A DNA stretch of 64,000 nucleotides from JAUIAI01 sp041396585 (GCA_041396585.1 JAWKYG010000001.1:248001-312000); one strand, 5' to 3'; positions 26,627-35,638 are shown, counted from the stretch's first letter. Notes: generated by a model from the letters alone, not told the origin. Made by a program: numbers and translations.

Positions 26627-26878
26627 ATGGGCATTATCGGTACATTGGTGGTCGCCTGGATCGTTGGTGCGATCGCCAAGCTGCTGATGCCGGGCAAACA
26701 GGGGGCGGGATCATCGTCACGATGTTGCTCGGCGTCGTCGGCTCGCTGGTGGCATCCTATGGTGGCCAGGCCTGGGGCATCTATGCGGCCGGCCAGGGTG
26801 CGGGCTGGATTGGCTCCATCGCTGGCGCTGATCATCGTGCTGTTCGTCTGGGGCATGCTGAACAAGCCCAAGAGCTGA
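26627..26878 (+). CDS. GlsB/YeaQ/YmgE family stress membrane protein (two indels)
   Basis: A small transglycosylase-associated inner-membrane protein of about 84 residues, with three helices when repaired. The first frame gives MGIIGTLVVAWIVGAIAKLLMPGKQ (read as VVAWIVGAIAKLLMPGK). The middle, in another frame, gives IIVTMLLGVVGSLVASYGGQ and WGIYAAGQGAGW, and the end gives ALIIVLFVWGMLNKPKS. One G is missing near 26702 and two bases near 26827, together minus 3. The family is induced by stress in enterobacteria; the function is unknown. A strong terminator follows. Confidence 0.8.
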   Translation: MGIIGTLVVAWIVGAIAKLLMPGKQGAGSSSRCCSASSARWWHPMVARPGASMRPARVRAGLAPSLALIIVLFVWGMLNKPKS

Positions 26879-26914
26879 CCCAAATGGCTGCCGTGAACTA
26901 CGGCGGCACGGGCG

Positions 26915-26945
26915 AAAGGGCCTCTTTCCGAAGAGGCCCTTTTTC
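26915..26945 (+). terminator. intrinsic terminator
   Basis: The stem AAAGGGCCTCTT pairs with AAGAGGCCCTTT around TCCG (loop 26927-26930), followed by a T-rich tract to 26947. It ends the sodB-glsB transcript. Confidence 0.88.
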
Positions 26946-27019
26946 TTTGCGCGCAGTGCGCGATCACCCCTGGCGAAACCGCAGCAGCAGCACGCCGCCG
27001 CCCGCCCATGGGCTTGCGT

Positions 27020-27499
27020 CTACGGCTGAAACAATGTTGGATGGGTCAGACGGGCGCCGGTAGCTATGCCTCTGCCGGCAAACCAGCCCTGAGCCATTTC
27101 GAGCGCATAACGCACCTTGCCGGGTGGACAGTGCGTGTCCTCACTCAGGGCCTGCATGTCTTGAATGTCAATTATTACGCCAGATTGATCTATAAATGCG
27201 ATAGATAGCGGCGTTGGCGTGTTCTTCATCCAGAAGCAATGGACCTCCGAGCGCTCGAACACGAAGAGCATCCCACGATTGAGTTCCAGGCCGGCGCGAT
27301 GCATCAGGCCCATCGCGCGCGACGACGGCGTGTCGGCGACCTCGGCGATGATCACATGCATGCCCGCACGCAGCTTCGTCTCGGGCAATCGGGGTTGGGC
27401 CTCGTCGGGGCTGGCCCAGGCCGCCGGCGGCAGCGTTACCGCCAGCGTGAACGCGGCAATCGCCGGCATCAGGTGCGCCGGCAAGGAGGATATCCGCAT
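27020..27499 (-). CDS. DUF192 family exported protein
   Basis: A 159-residue protein with an N-terminal signal peptide (MRISSLPAH, hydrophobic stretch, cleavage near PPAAWA-SP). It is followed by the compact DUF192 domain: IAEVADTPSSRAMGLMHRA, GMLFVFERSEVHCFWMKNT, LSIAFIDQSGVIIDI, and VRYALEMAQGWF. The domain is widespread and has no settled function. The open frame extends to 27736, but the signal peptide start at 27499 fits best. No good ribosome site is visible. Confidence 0.87.
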   Translation of the reverse strand: MRISSLPAHLMPAIAAFTLAVTLPPAAWASPDEAQPRLPETKLRAGMHVIIAEVADTPSSRAMGLMHRAGLELNRGMLFVFERSEVHCFWMKNTPTPLSIAFIDQSGVIIDIQDMQALSEDTHCPPGKVRYALEMAQGWFAGRGIATGARLTHPTLFQP

Positions 27500-27611
27500 G
27501 CGCCAGGCAGCCGGCCCGGCAGCCCGCCGTGTCGCGGGCCGCGCAAGTGCCGCGTCAGCGTTTGTTCTGTGCTCCCGTGCCTGATCGCCACCGTCTGTTC
27601 GTGAGCCGCCA

Positions 27612-27791
27612 TCAGCTTGCATCCAGGGTCTGCTTTGCCAGATCGCCTCGACCATCATAGGGAGCCGGGCGACCCATGCGCTCCTCTTCGAGTGCATTGT
27701 TGAACGGTGCTTCATCGGTCTGGGCCGAAAAAGCAAATAGCGGCCGCCACTGGAACTGAGAATAGCAGGGCGGGGCGAACGGATTGGTCAT
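27612..27791 (-). CDS. hypothetical small protein, 59 residues
   Basis: MTNPFAPPCYSQFQWRPL begins a 59-residue product with no recognised domain, signal peptide or membrane helix. It is supported by an ATG at 27791 with GGAG placed 7 nt upstream. The frame is open further (to 27866) without sign of coding. It precedes the DUF192 gene on the same strand by about 110 bp. A real gene is plausible, not certain. Confidence 0.45.
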   Translation of the reverse strand: MTNPFAPPCYSQFQWRPLFAFSAQTDEAPFNNALEEERMGRPAPYDGRGDLAKQTLDAS

Positions 27792-27931
27792 TTTCTGCTC
27801 CGTGAGGAACGAGGATCTGGTCACCGGCGAAACGGCCGTCGGGGTGGATACGAAGGTGCGACGCATAGTGGTGCCGGGCGGCCCGAGTCAGGCATAATCC
27901 GGCAATTCACCCGCTAAAAGAGCTTTTCGCC

Positions 27932-29189
27932 ATGTACAAACACATCAAGGTCCCGTCAGACGGCGAGAAAATCACGGTCAACAGCGACATGTCGCTGAAT
28001 GTCCCTGATCGGCCGATCATCCCCTACATCGAAGGCGACGGCACCGGTCTGGACATCACCCCCGTGATGATCAAGGTCGTCGATGCCGCAGTCGCCAAGA
28101 GCTATGGTGGCAAAGCGCAAAGATCGCCTGGATGGAGGTCTACGCCGGCGAGAAATCCACCAAGGTCTGCCGCCTGACGTCTGGCTGCCCGAAGAGACGC
28201 TGGATGCCGTCAAAGAATACGTCGTATCTATCAAGGGACCGTTGACGACGCCGGTGGGCGGTGGAATCCGGTCGCTGAACGTCGCCTTGCGCCAGCAGCT
28301 GGACCTTTATGTCTGCCTGCGGCCGGTGCGCTGGTTCACCGGTGTGCCCTCGCCGCTGAAGCGCCCGGACCTGGTCGATATGGTGATCTTCCGTGAGAAC
28401 TCCGAAGACATCTACGCCGGCATCGAGTGGCCGGCCGAGAGCGACGGCGCCAAGAAACTGATCAACTTCCTGATCAACGAGATGGGCGTCACCAAGATCC
28501 GCTTCCCGAACACGTCGGGCGTCGGCATCAAGCCGGTCTCGCGCGAGGGCACCGAGCGCCTGGTGCGCAAGGCCATCCAGTACACGATCGACAACGACCG
28601 CCCCTCGATGACCATTGTGCACAAGGGCAACATCCAGAAGTTCACCGAAGGCGCGTTCGCCGACTGGGGCTATGACCTGGCCAAGCGTGAGTTCGGCGCC
28701 AAGCCGATCGACGGCGGGCCGTGGTGCAGCTTCAAGAATCCCAAGACCGGCAAGGAAATCGTGATCAAGGACGTGATCGCGGACGCCTTCCTGCAGCAGA
28801 TCCTGCTGCGTCCGGCCGAGTACGACGTCATCTCAACGCTGAACCTGAACGGCGATTACATCTCGGATGCGCTGGCCGCGCAGGTCGGCGGGATCGGCAT
28901 TGCACCGGGCGCGAACCTGTCCGATACCGTGGCCATGTTCGAAGCCACCCACGGCACCGCCCCGAAATACGCGGGCAAGGACTACGTCAACCCCGGTTCG
29001 GAGATCCTCTCGGCCGAGATGATGCTGCGCCACATGGGCTGGACCGAGGCCGCCGATCTGATCATCGAGTCCATGGAGAAAGCGATCGCCAGCAAAAAGG
29101 TCACCTATGACTTCGCGCGCCTGATGGAAGGTGCAGAGCAGGTGTCCTGCTCCGGTTTTGGCGAGGTCATGATCCAGCAGATGGGCTGA
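27932..29189 (+). CDS. icd: NADP-dependent isocitrate dehydrogenase (three indels near N-terminus)
   Basis: A TCA-cycle enzyme that oxidises isocitrate to 2-oxoglutarate with NADP. Frame 1 carries IIPYIEGDGTGLDITPVMIK. At 28108-28125 two A homopolymers each have one extra A (GGCAAAGCGCAAAG should read Gly-Lys-Arg-Lys). One base is then missing near 28170, after which frame 3 continues through VGGGIRSLNVALRQQLDLYV, FRENSEDIYAGIEW (phosphorylatable-serine region is SLNVALRQ), KGNIQKFTEGAF, LNLNGDYISDALAAQVGG and TAPKYAGKDYVNPGS. Repaired length is about 418 residues, normal for the E. coli-type enzyme. Transcription is monocistronic to judge by the two hairpins that follow. Confidence 0.93.
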
Positions 29190-29202
29190 TCAACCGCCTG
29201 CA

Positions 29203-29225
29203 GGCCCGCCTGAGTCAGGCGGGCC
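29203..29225 (+). terminator. hairpin after icd
   Basis: GGCCCGCCTGA and TCAGGCGGGCC (29203-29213, 29215-29225) form a near-perfect 11-bp inverted repeat 14 nt past the icd stop. It is followed 5 nt later by a stronger terminator. Confidence 0.6.
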
Positions 29226-29230
29226 ACAAC

Positions 29231-29259
29231 AAAAAACGGGGCCGAAGGCCCCGTTTTTT
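29231..29259. terminator. bidirectional intrinsic terminator icd/csp
   Basis: AAAAAACGGGGCC pairs perfectly with GGCCCCGTTTTTT around a GAA loop. The T run on each strand serves both convergent genes. Confidence 0.93.
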
Positions 29260-29291
29260 GATCTGACGGCCCCGCGAACCGGGGTGCAGAC

Positions 29292-29498
29292 TCAGTTGGC
29301 GGCCTGAATCTTGGCTGCCTGCTTGCCCTTCGGGCCCTGCACGATGTCGAACTGAACGCGCTGGCCTTCTTTGAGCGACTTGAATCCGCTCATTTCAATG
29401 GATGAAAAATGAGCAAAAACATCTTCGCCGCCTTCGTCGGGCGTGATGAACCCGAAGCCCTTGGCGTCATTGAACCACTTGACGGTACCGGTTGCCAT
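29292..29498 (-). CDS. cold shock domain protein (CspA family)
   Basis: A 68-residue single OB-fold RNA/DNA chaperone. RNP1 KGFGFITP and RNP2 VFAHFS are intact, and the start MATGTVKWFNDAKGFGFI is standard. A ribosome site AAGGAAT precedes the ATG. The stretch from its start to clpS (about 310 bp) probably includes a long leader, as is usual for csp genes. Which Csp paralogue it is cannot be told. Confidence 0.94.
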   Translation of the reverse strand: MATGTVKWFNDAKGFGFITPDEGGEDVFAHFSSIEMSGFKSLKEGQRVQFDIVQGPKGKQAAKIQAAN

Positions 29499-29807
29499 TT
29501 AGACTAATTCCTTCATGAACCACTGATGCTTCTGAAACGCGTGAGCCGCCGCCTTTCCGGTCAAAGACCGTCAGTGTGAACGGCTTACTCCACGGAACGA
29601 ATGAACTGATGCGAACATGCATGCACGCTGTTTCGGATGCGTGACAACAAACGGCAACAAATCGGGTACAGTCATTTCGGAAAAAGTTCCTCGTCCCATC
29701 GTGCATTCTTTGGCAATCGGGCGGTGCCGTCAAGCAATTCTCGGAGCCTTTGACGGTTGGAATTCGAAGCGTTGATGATATGAGCGGTTTTTCTTTCCGC
29801 TCGGCGG
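29499..29807. other. intergenic region between csp and clpS
   Basis: About 310 bp without a convincing gene. It separates two divergent genes. The left part would be the csp 5' leader, possibly with cold-shock control, but I cannot identify a cold box. The clpS promoter lies at the right end. Confidence 0.6.
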
Positions 29808-29836
29808 TTGTTGCGCGTTATTTTTGTCTCTATAGA
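29808..29836 (+). promoter_or_regulatory. sigma-70 promoter of clpS
   Basis: A TTGTTG -35 (29808-29813), 17-nt spacer and TATAGA -10 (29831-29836). Transcription should start at about 29843, only a few bases before ATG 29846. An upstream ATG at 29837 would lie before the start site. Confidence 0.65.
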
Positions 29837-29845
29837 ATGGCCGAC

Positions 29846-30154
29846 ATGGCATCCCGACCAGACTCCTCACCCGTCGTCGAGCGACAGGAATCCGAGGTCA
29901 AGCCGCCACCGATGTACCAGGTGCTGCTACTGAACGACGACTACACGCCGATGGAGTTCGTGGTTACCGTATTACAGAAGTTCTTCGGCATGGGGCGTGA
30001 GAAGGCAACCCATGTGATGCTGACCGTCCACCGCGAGGGGAGGGGAGTCTGTGGTGTATATCCCATGGATGTCGCAGCGACCAAGGTGGACCAGGTGACT
30101 GGTTTTTCTAGGCAGCACCAGCACCCATTGCAGTGCGTGATGGAGGAAACATGA
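29846..30154 (+). CDS. clpS: ATP-dependent Clp protease adaptor ClpS
   Basis: A 102-residue N-recognin adaptor that hands N-degron substrates to ClpAP. The core is PPPMYQVLLLNDDYTPMEFVV, FFGMGREKATHVMLTVHREG and GVCGVYPMDVAATKVDQV, with Asp-Asp and the hydrophobic pocket residues present. The start is taken as ATG 29846, because the promoter -10 overlaps the ATG at 29837; the message is then nearly leaderless. The stop overlaps the clpA ATG (ATGA). Confidence 0.93.
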   Translation: MASRPDSSPVVERQESEVKPPPMYQVLLLNDDYTPMEFVVTVLQKFFGMGREKATHVMLTVHREGRGVCGVYPMDVAATKVDQVTGFSRQHQHPLQCVMEET

Positions 30155-32466
30155 TCGCTCAAGAACTTGAAGTGAGCCTGCACATGGCCTTTGTTGAGGC
30201 CAGGCAGCAGCGTCACGAGTTCATCACGGTCGAGCACTTGTTGCTGGCCCTGCTGGATAACCCGTCGGCCGCGGAGGTCTTGCGCGCTTGCGCGGCCAAC
30301 ATGGATGACCTGCGCAAGAACCTGACCGGGTTCATCAAGGACAACACGCCTGTCGTGCCCGGCACCGAGGAAATCGACACCCAGCCCACGCTCGGATTCC
30401 AGCGCGTCATCCAGCGCGCGATCATGCATGTGCAGTCGACCAGCAACGGCAAGAAGGAAGTCACCGGCGCGAATGTGCTCGTGGCGATCTTCGGCGAGAA
30501 GGATTCGCACGCGGTCTACTACCTGCACCAGCAGGGCATCACCCGGCTCGATGTGGTCAACTACATCTCGCACGGCATCACCAAGACCCCGCAGCCCAAG
30601 GATCAGCCAAAAGAAGAATCGGCCGAGCAGGAAGGCGAGGGCGGTGCGTCCAATCAGCAGAGTGCGCTCGAGCAGTACACCCAGAATCTGAATGTCTCGG
30701 CCAAGGAGGGTCGGATCGACCCGCTGATCGGCCGTGAGCATGAGGTCGAGCGCGTGATCCAGGTGTTGTGCCGCCGCCGCAAGAACAACCCGCTGCTGGT
30801 TGGCGAGGCGGGGGTGGGCAAGACCGCGATCGCCGAAGGACTGGCCTGGCGCATCACCGAAAATGATGTGCCCGAGGTGCTCAACGATGCCGTGGTCTAC
30901 TCGCTCGATATGGGCGCGCTGCTGGCAGGCACCAAGTATCGGGGTGATTTCGAGCAGCGTCTGAAGGCCGTGCTCAAGGCATTGCGCAACGCGCCGCACG
31001 CGATCCTGTTCATCGACGAGATCCACACCATCATCGGTGCCGGCTCGGCCTCTGGCGGCACGCTCGATGCGTCCAACCTGCTCAAGCCGGCCCTGTCGTC
31101 GGGGCAGCTCAAGTGCATCGGTGCCACCACGTTTACCGAGTACCGTGGCATCTTCGAGAAAGACCATGCGTTGAGCCGCCGCTTCCAGAAGATCGATGTG
31201 GTCGAGCCCAGTGTGGAGCAGACCGTGCAGATCCTGCGCGGCCTGAAGTCCCGCTTCGAGGAGCATCACGGGGTCAAGTATTCGGCCTCGGCGCTGACCA
31301 GCGCCGCCGAGCTCTCGTCCAAGTACATCAATGACCGTCATCTGCCCGACAAGGCGATCGACGTGATCGACGAGGCCGGGGCCGCCCAGCGCATCCTGCC
31401 CAAGGAAGCGCAGAAGAAGATCATCGGCCGTGGCGAGATCGAGGCCATCGTCTCGAAGATCGCACGCATCCCTCCGGCGTCGGTGTCCAGCGACGATCGC
31501 AGCAAGCTCCAGCATCTCGAGCGCGATCTCATGAACACGGTGTTCGGTCAGGATCGGGCGATCCAGGCCCTTGCGGCCGCGATCAAGATGTCCCGTTCCG
31601 GTCTGGGCAAGCCCGACAAGCCGATCGGTTCGTTTCTGTTCTCCGGCCCCACGGGCGTGGGCAAGACCGAGGTTGCGCGCCAGCTGGCGTTCACGCTTGG
31701 CATCGAACTGATCCGCTTCGACATGTCCGAGTACATGGAGCGCCATGCGGTGTCGCGCCTGATCGGTGCGCCCCCGGGCTATGTGGGCTTCGACCAGGGC
31801 GGTCTGCTGACCGAGGCGGTGACCAAGAAGCCGCACGCGGTCCTCCTGCTCGACGAAATCGAAAAGGCGCACCCGGAGATCTTCAACATCCTGTTGCAGG
31901 TCATGGATCACGGTTCGCTGACCGACAACAACGGCCGCAAGGCGGATTTCCGCAACGTGATCATCATCATGACCACGAACGCGGGCGCTGACAGCCTGCA
32001 GAAGCGCTCGATCGGCTTTGCCGATTCGAAGCAGGCCGGCGACGAACTGCAAGACATCAAGCGGCTGTTCACGCCTGAGTTCCGTAACCGCCTCGATGCG
32101 ATCATCAGCTTCGGCATGCTCGATGAGCAGATCATCCTGCGCGTGGTCGATAAGTTCCTGATGCAGCTCGAGGAGCAGTTGCACGAGAAGAAGGTCGAGG
32201 CGATCTTCACCGATGCCTTGCGCAAGCATCTGGCCGTCAAGGGTTTCGATCCGCTGATGGGCGCGCGGCCGATGCAGCGGCTCATCCAGGACACCATCCG
32301 CAAGGCGCTGGCTGACGAACTGTTGTTTGGCAAGCTCGTGCACGGTGGCAAGGTGACCGTGGATCTGTCGGAGTCGGAGGAGGTCTCGCTGACCTACGAC
32401 GAGCTCAACGATCCGCCGAGCCCGGGTGACGAAGACGAGACCGAGCAGGAAATCGAATCGGCCTGA
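30151..32466 (+). CDS. clpA: ATP-dependent Clp protease ATPase subunit ClpA
   Basis: A 771-residue AAA+ unfoldase that feeds proteins to ClpP. The N domain (about 1-140) has HEFITVEHLLLALL. The first AAA module has Walker A GEAGVGKT at about 217 and ILFIDEIHTIIGAGSASGG. The second has GPTGVGKTE at about 499, DMSEYMERHAVSRLIGAPPGYVG (SEYMERHAVSRLIGAPPGY) and LLLDEIEKAH. The ClpP-contact region is near the C-terminal third; the acidic tail is DEDETEQEIESA. GGAGGAA precedes the ATG, and clpS overlaps by 4 nt. Confidence 0.96.
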   Translation: MIAQELEVSLHMAFVEARQQRHEFITVEHLLLALLDNPSAAEVLRACAANMDDLRKNLTGFIKDNTPVVPGTEEIDTQPTLGFQRVIQRAIMHVQSTSNGKKEVTGANVLVAIFGEKDSHAVYYLHQQGITRLDVVNYISHGITKTPQPKDQPKEESAEQEGEGGASNQQSALEQYTQNLNVSAKEGRIDPLIGREHEVERVIQVLCRRRKNNPLLVGEAGVGKTAIAEGLAWRITENDVPEVLNDAVVYSLDMGALLAGTKYRGDFEQRLKAVLKALRNAPHAILFIDEIHTIIGAGSASGGTLDASNLLKPALSSGQLKCIGATTFTEYRGIFEKDHALSRRFQKIDVVEPSVEQTVQILRGLKSRFEEHHGVKYSASALTSAAELSSKYINDRHLPDKAIDVIDEAGAAQRILPKEAQKKIIGRGEIEAIVSKIARIPPASVSSDDRSKLQHLERDLMNTVFGQDRAIQALAAAIKMSRSGLGKPDKPIGSFLFSGPTGVGKTEVARQLAFTLGIELIRFDMSEYMERHAVSRLIGAPPGYVGFDQGGLLTEAVTKKPHAVLLLDEIEKAHPEIFNILLQVMDHGSLTDNNGRKADFRNVIIIMTTNAGADSLQKRSIGFADSKQAGDELQDIKRLFTPEFRNRLDAIISFGMLDEQIILRVVDKFLMQLEEQLHEKKVEAIFTDALRKHLAVKGFDPLMGARPMQRLIQDTIRKALADELLFGKLVHGGKVTVDLSESEEVSLTYDELNDPPSPGDEDETEQEIESA

Positions 32467-32498
32467 ACCGGTGATTCTCTGGTCTGTCGAGGGGCCTC

Positions 32499-33011
32499 AT
32501 GAGTAACTCCGACACGCGGGCCGCAGGCCCGCGTTTCCTTTCCGGGCGCAGGGCCTGGGCGCTGCTGGCGATCATCGTCGGCCTGGGCTCGGTCGGCATG
32601 GCGCTCTGGCTGCAGCACAGGTCCGACCTGCTGCCGTGTTCCTGGTGTGTCCTGCAGCGCTTGCAGGGGCTGATCGTGGTCGCGCTGGCAATCATGGCGA
32701 TCGTGTTGCCGGCGATCGTGGGCCGCGCGATGGCCTGGCTCGGGGTGCTGGTGGCGATCAGTGGCCTGGGCTCGGCGCTGTTCCAGCACTTCAGCGCGTC
32801 CAAGGATCTGTCCTGCGACATGACGCTGGCCGACAAGATCATCGGCGCGCTGGGGCTGGATGCGCGCTGGCCGGATGTGTTCCAGGCGCAGGCCATGTGT
32901 CACGAGGCGAACGTTCCCTGGATGGGCGTGCCATTCGCGCTCTGGGGGGCGGCGATGTTCATCACCTTGATCGTGTGTCTGGCCGTGGCCGCGACGCGCA
33001 ATCAGGATTGA
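32499..33011 (+). CDS. dsbB: disulfide bond formation protein B
   Basis: A 170-residue inner-membrane quinone reductase that reoxidises DsbA. It has four hydrophobic helices. The periplasmic Cys47-Cys50 (CSWC) lies in the first loop and the pair Cys106/Cys134 in the second, as in E. coli DsbB. It begins 32 nt after clpA and 32 nt before tal, so co-transcription with both is possible. Confidence 0.92.
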   Translation: MSNSDTRAAGPRFLSGRRAWALLAIIVGLGSVGMALWLQHRSDLLPCSWCVLQRLQGLIVVALAIMAIVLPAIVGRAMAWLGVLVAISGLGSALFQHFSASKDLSCDMTLADKIIGALGLDARWPDVFQAQAMCHEANVPWMGVPFALWGAAMFITLIVCLAVAATRNQD

Positions 33012-33043
33012 GCGGGCCATCCCAATCACGGAATGCGGGCAAC

Positions 33044-33979
33044 ATGAATACACTCGATGCGCTCAAGCAGGTGACCAGGGTGGTCGCCGATACCGGTGAC
33101 TTCCATGCGATGCGCGAGTATCGGCCCGCCGACGCGACCACCAATCCCACGCTGATCGTCAAAGCGCTTCAGCAACCGCGTTATCAGCCCTTGCTGACCG
33201 AGGTTGTCGCGACGGCGGCCACCGGTGACATCGATGCGGTCGCGGATCAGGTGCTGGTTCGGTTCGGGCTTGAGATCCTGTCGATCATTCCAGGCCGGGT
33301 CTCGACCGAGGTCGATGCCAGGCTGTCGTTCGACACGCAGCGCACGCTGGCCAAGGCCCGCGGGCTGATCGCGCTGTACGAGGCCGCCGGAATCGCGCGC
33401 GAGCGCGTGCTCATCAAGATCGCAGCCACCTGGGAAGGTATTCGCGCCGCCGAGCAGCTCGAGCGCGAGGGTATCCACTGCAATCTCACGCTGATGTTCT
33501 CGCTGGCGCAGGCAGCGGCCTGCGCCGAGGCCGGCATCACGCTGATCTCGCCCTTCGTGGGGCGTATCTACGACTGGTACAAGGCGCGCGAGGCACGTGA
33601 TTACACGGGCGAGGATGATCCGGGCGTGCTCTCGGTTCAGCGCATCTATCGCTACTACAAGGGCTTCGGTTATCAGACCGAGGTCATGGGCGCGAGTTTT
33701 CGCAATCTGGGCCAGATCAAGGCGCTGGCGGGTTGCGACCTGCTCACGATCAGCCCGGATCTGCTTGGCAAGCTTGCCGAATCCGAAGAAGCGCTGCCGC
33801 GTCGCCTCTCGCCCGATGCCCGTGATGGCGAGCCTCTGGTACGCGTGCCCACGGACGAAGCCGGCTTTCGCTTCGCGCTCAACGAGGATGCGATGGCCAC
33901 CGAGAAACTGGCCGAGGGCATTCGTCTGTTCGTGGCCGATGCGCGCCGGCTGGACGAGCTCATCGCCCAGGCACGCTGA
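33044..33979 (+). CDS. tal: transaldolase
   Basis: A 311-residue enzyme of the non-oxidative pentose phosphate pathway that moves a dihydroxyacetone unit between sugar phosphates. The Schiff-base Lys125 is in VLIKIAATWEGIRAA. Also seen: ATTNPTLIVKAL, GRVSTEVDARLSFD, CNLTLMFSLAQAAACAEAG and SPFVGRIYDWY. Full length for the TalB class. The 184 bp to dut hold nothing recognisable. Confidence 0.96.
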   Translation: MNTLDALKQVTRVVADTGDFHAMREYRPADATTNPTLIVKALQQPRYQPLLTEVVATAATGDIDAVADQVLVRFGLEILSIIPGRVSTEVDARLSFDTQRTLAKARGLIALYEAAGIARERVLIKIAATWEGIRAAEQLEREGIHCNLTLMFSLAQAAACAEAGITLISPFVGRIYDWYKAREARDYTGEDDPGVLSVQRIYRYYKGFGYQTEVMGASFRNLGQIKALAGCDLLTISPDLLGKLAESEEALPRRLSPDARDGEPLVRVPTDEAGFRFALNEDAMATEKLAEGIRLFVADARRLDELIAQAR

Positions 33980-34163
33980 TCGGCGCGCAGAGGCGACTGG
34001 AAAATCGGGGCGACGACCGACTGAGGTGGCCGAAGTTCTGACGTATCGGCCGATCGAGGTGACAGGCGAACCCCGAAGCGACCCTCTGATCGAGACAGGT
34101 CCCTGCGGGCGGGCGCCAGGCGAACTACCCTGTCAGCCGATGCGCGTCGCTGCCGATGCGGGG

Positions 34164-34610
34164 TCAGCGACGGCCGGTACTGCCGAAGCCGCCCGAGCCG
34201 CGTGCGCTGTGCTCGAACGAATCAACCAAATTGAAGCGCGCCTGCACGACCGGCACGATCACCAGTTGCGCGATGCGCGCCATCGGTTCGACCATGAAGG
34301 CGGCCTCGCTGCGGTTCCAGCAGGAGATTTTCAGCTCGCCCTGATAATCGGAATCGATCAGCCCAACCAGATTGCCGAGGACGATGCCGCTCTTGTGACC
34401 CAGGCCCGAGCGCGGCAGGATCAGTGCAGCATAGCCGGGGTCGGCAACATGAATCGCCATACCGGTGCCGATCAGCACGGCCTGGCCGGCGGCCACGGTC
34501 AGCGGGGTATCGAGGCAGGCGCGCAGGTCAAGGCCGGCGCTGCCTGCGGTGGCGTAAGCGGGCAGCGCATCGGCCACGCGCGGGTCGAGGATTTTCAGGT
34601 CGATTTGCAT
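34164..34610 (-). CDS. dut: deoxyuridine 5'-triphosphate nucleotidohydrolase
   Basis: A 148-residue trimeric dUTPase that keeps uracil out of DNA and makes dUMP. All five motifs are seen: AGSAGLDLRA, LPRSGLGHKSG, GLIDSDYQGEL, MARIAQLVI and the C-terminal GSGGFGSTG. It is last in the ribF-ileS-lspA-coaBC cluster, separated from coaBC by two small membrane-protein genes. Confidence 0.96.
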   Translation of the reverse strand: MQIDLKILDPRVADALPAYATAGSAGLDLRACLDTPLTVAAGQAVLIGTGMAIHVADPGYAALILPRSGLGHKSGIVLGNLVGLIDSDYQGELKISCWNRSEAAFMVEPMARIAQLVIVPVVQARFNLVDSFEHSARGSGGFGSTGRR

Positions 34611-34675
34611 GTGTCTGTTGCGGTGGGGCGGGCTCGAATTTCAGCGCGGCGGTAGTGCAATGAGCGCCTTGGGTG

Positions 34676-34900
34676 TCACCGCTTCTTCGCACCCCGGGAG
34701 CGATTGATCAGATAGATTCCCAGGGCGCCGGTTACGGATCCTAACGCCGGATATCTGAAGTCATTGTTGTCGATCAGCAGGCTGGGCACGATTAGCGTGA
34801 CCAAGCCGATCAACAGCAGCACCGTGCCGATTGCTTCAAGCGAGATCTTGCCGCTCGCGCTCTGGCGCGTGCCAAGTAGGTTTTCAATGCGATTTCTCAA
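34676..34900 (-). CDS. small hydrophobic protein of unknown function
   Basis: A 74-residue product with two predicted membrane helices (EAIGTVLLLIGLVTLIVPSLL, then about SVTGALGIYLIN) and a basic tail RSRGAKKR. The ATG overlaps the end of the upstream 205-residue gene by 4 nt (ATGA), so the pair is translationally coupled. I do not recognise the family. Confidence 0.6.
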   Translation of the reverse strand: MRNRIENLLGTRQSASGKISLEAIGTVLLLIGLVTLIVPSLLIDNNDFRYPALGSVTGALGIYLINRSRGAKKR

Positions 34901-35514
34901 GGGTGTCTCGTCGATTTCCGTGCGACCTTTGTCGCACCTGTGGGGCCGCCTGCGATATTGCGCAGGATCGTGCCGATCACGGCCAGCATGACCCCGGGCG
35001 CAACCGACAGTTCGGGAATCTGGTCGCCCAGGATGACCGCTGCCGCCATCAGTGCGATACCGGCGAACAGTATCAGACGCCCGATACCGGCCAGCCCGGC
35101 CCGTGCCACGCGCGCCCCGCTTCCTGCCTTGAGTTGGTCGGCCACCCGGGCGAACACCTCGATCAGTTCCGGAGGGCCGGACTGGCGCCCGCTTGCCCCG
35201 GGCATGCCTGCCGGTGACGCCGGCCGCGGCGGCGCGAGAGGTGCGGCTTGCGCCTGGCCGGCCGCACCAGTAACGCGTCCGGGGCTGTCGAGGTGCATCG
35301 ACGAGCGGCCTGCCGCGTTGTCGCGGGCCGTTTGTCGCGCGAGCAGATCATCCACGCTCGCCGCGGGCGGGGGGCTCTGAGCGAGCCGCTCGGCCACCAC
35401 GCGCGCCATCGCCTCGACATCATGGTCAGGCCCGGGCCCGATCAGTTTCTCGAGATAGGCGATGAAATCGCCGTTCGGGGGTTCGATGTTCGGGAACAGG
35501 ACGTTGTCGGTCAT
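34897..35514 (-). CDS. membrane protein of unknown function
   Basis: A 205-residue protein with a soluble N-terminal half, a Pro/Ala-rich middle (about 90-110), and two adjacent hydrophobic segments near 140-185 (GRLILFAGIALMAAAVILG and SVAPGVMLAVIGTIL). The family is not recognised. It is coupled to the 74-residue gene that follows. Together they are inserted between coaBC and dut, which in relatives are usually neighbours. Confidence 0.65.
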   Translation of the reverse strand: MTDNVLFPNIEPPNGDFIAYLEKLIGPGPDHDVEAMARVVAERLAQSPPPAASVDDLLARQTARDNAAGRSSMHLDSPGRVTGAAGQAQAAPLAPPRPASPAGMPGASGRQSGPPELIEVFARVADQLKAGSGARVARAGLAGIGRLILFAGIALMAAAVILGDQIPELSVAPGVMLAVIGTILRNIAGGPTGATKVARKSTRHP

Positions 35515-35638
35515 GTCGGTATCCGCTATCGGGCAGGCTGTCAGTGTGAACTGATTCGGATTCGCGCTGCAATGGGCACGAGGGCCGGTCCCGACGCAGC
35601 GATTCGAAACCCCGGGGTCAGGAATCGGGCGCCGCTAT

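Noticed and set aside
29941..32343. 800-residue open frame on the - strand
   Set aside because: Antisense to clpA, which is fully conserved on the + strand.
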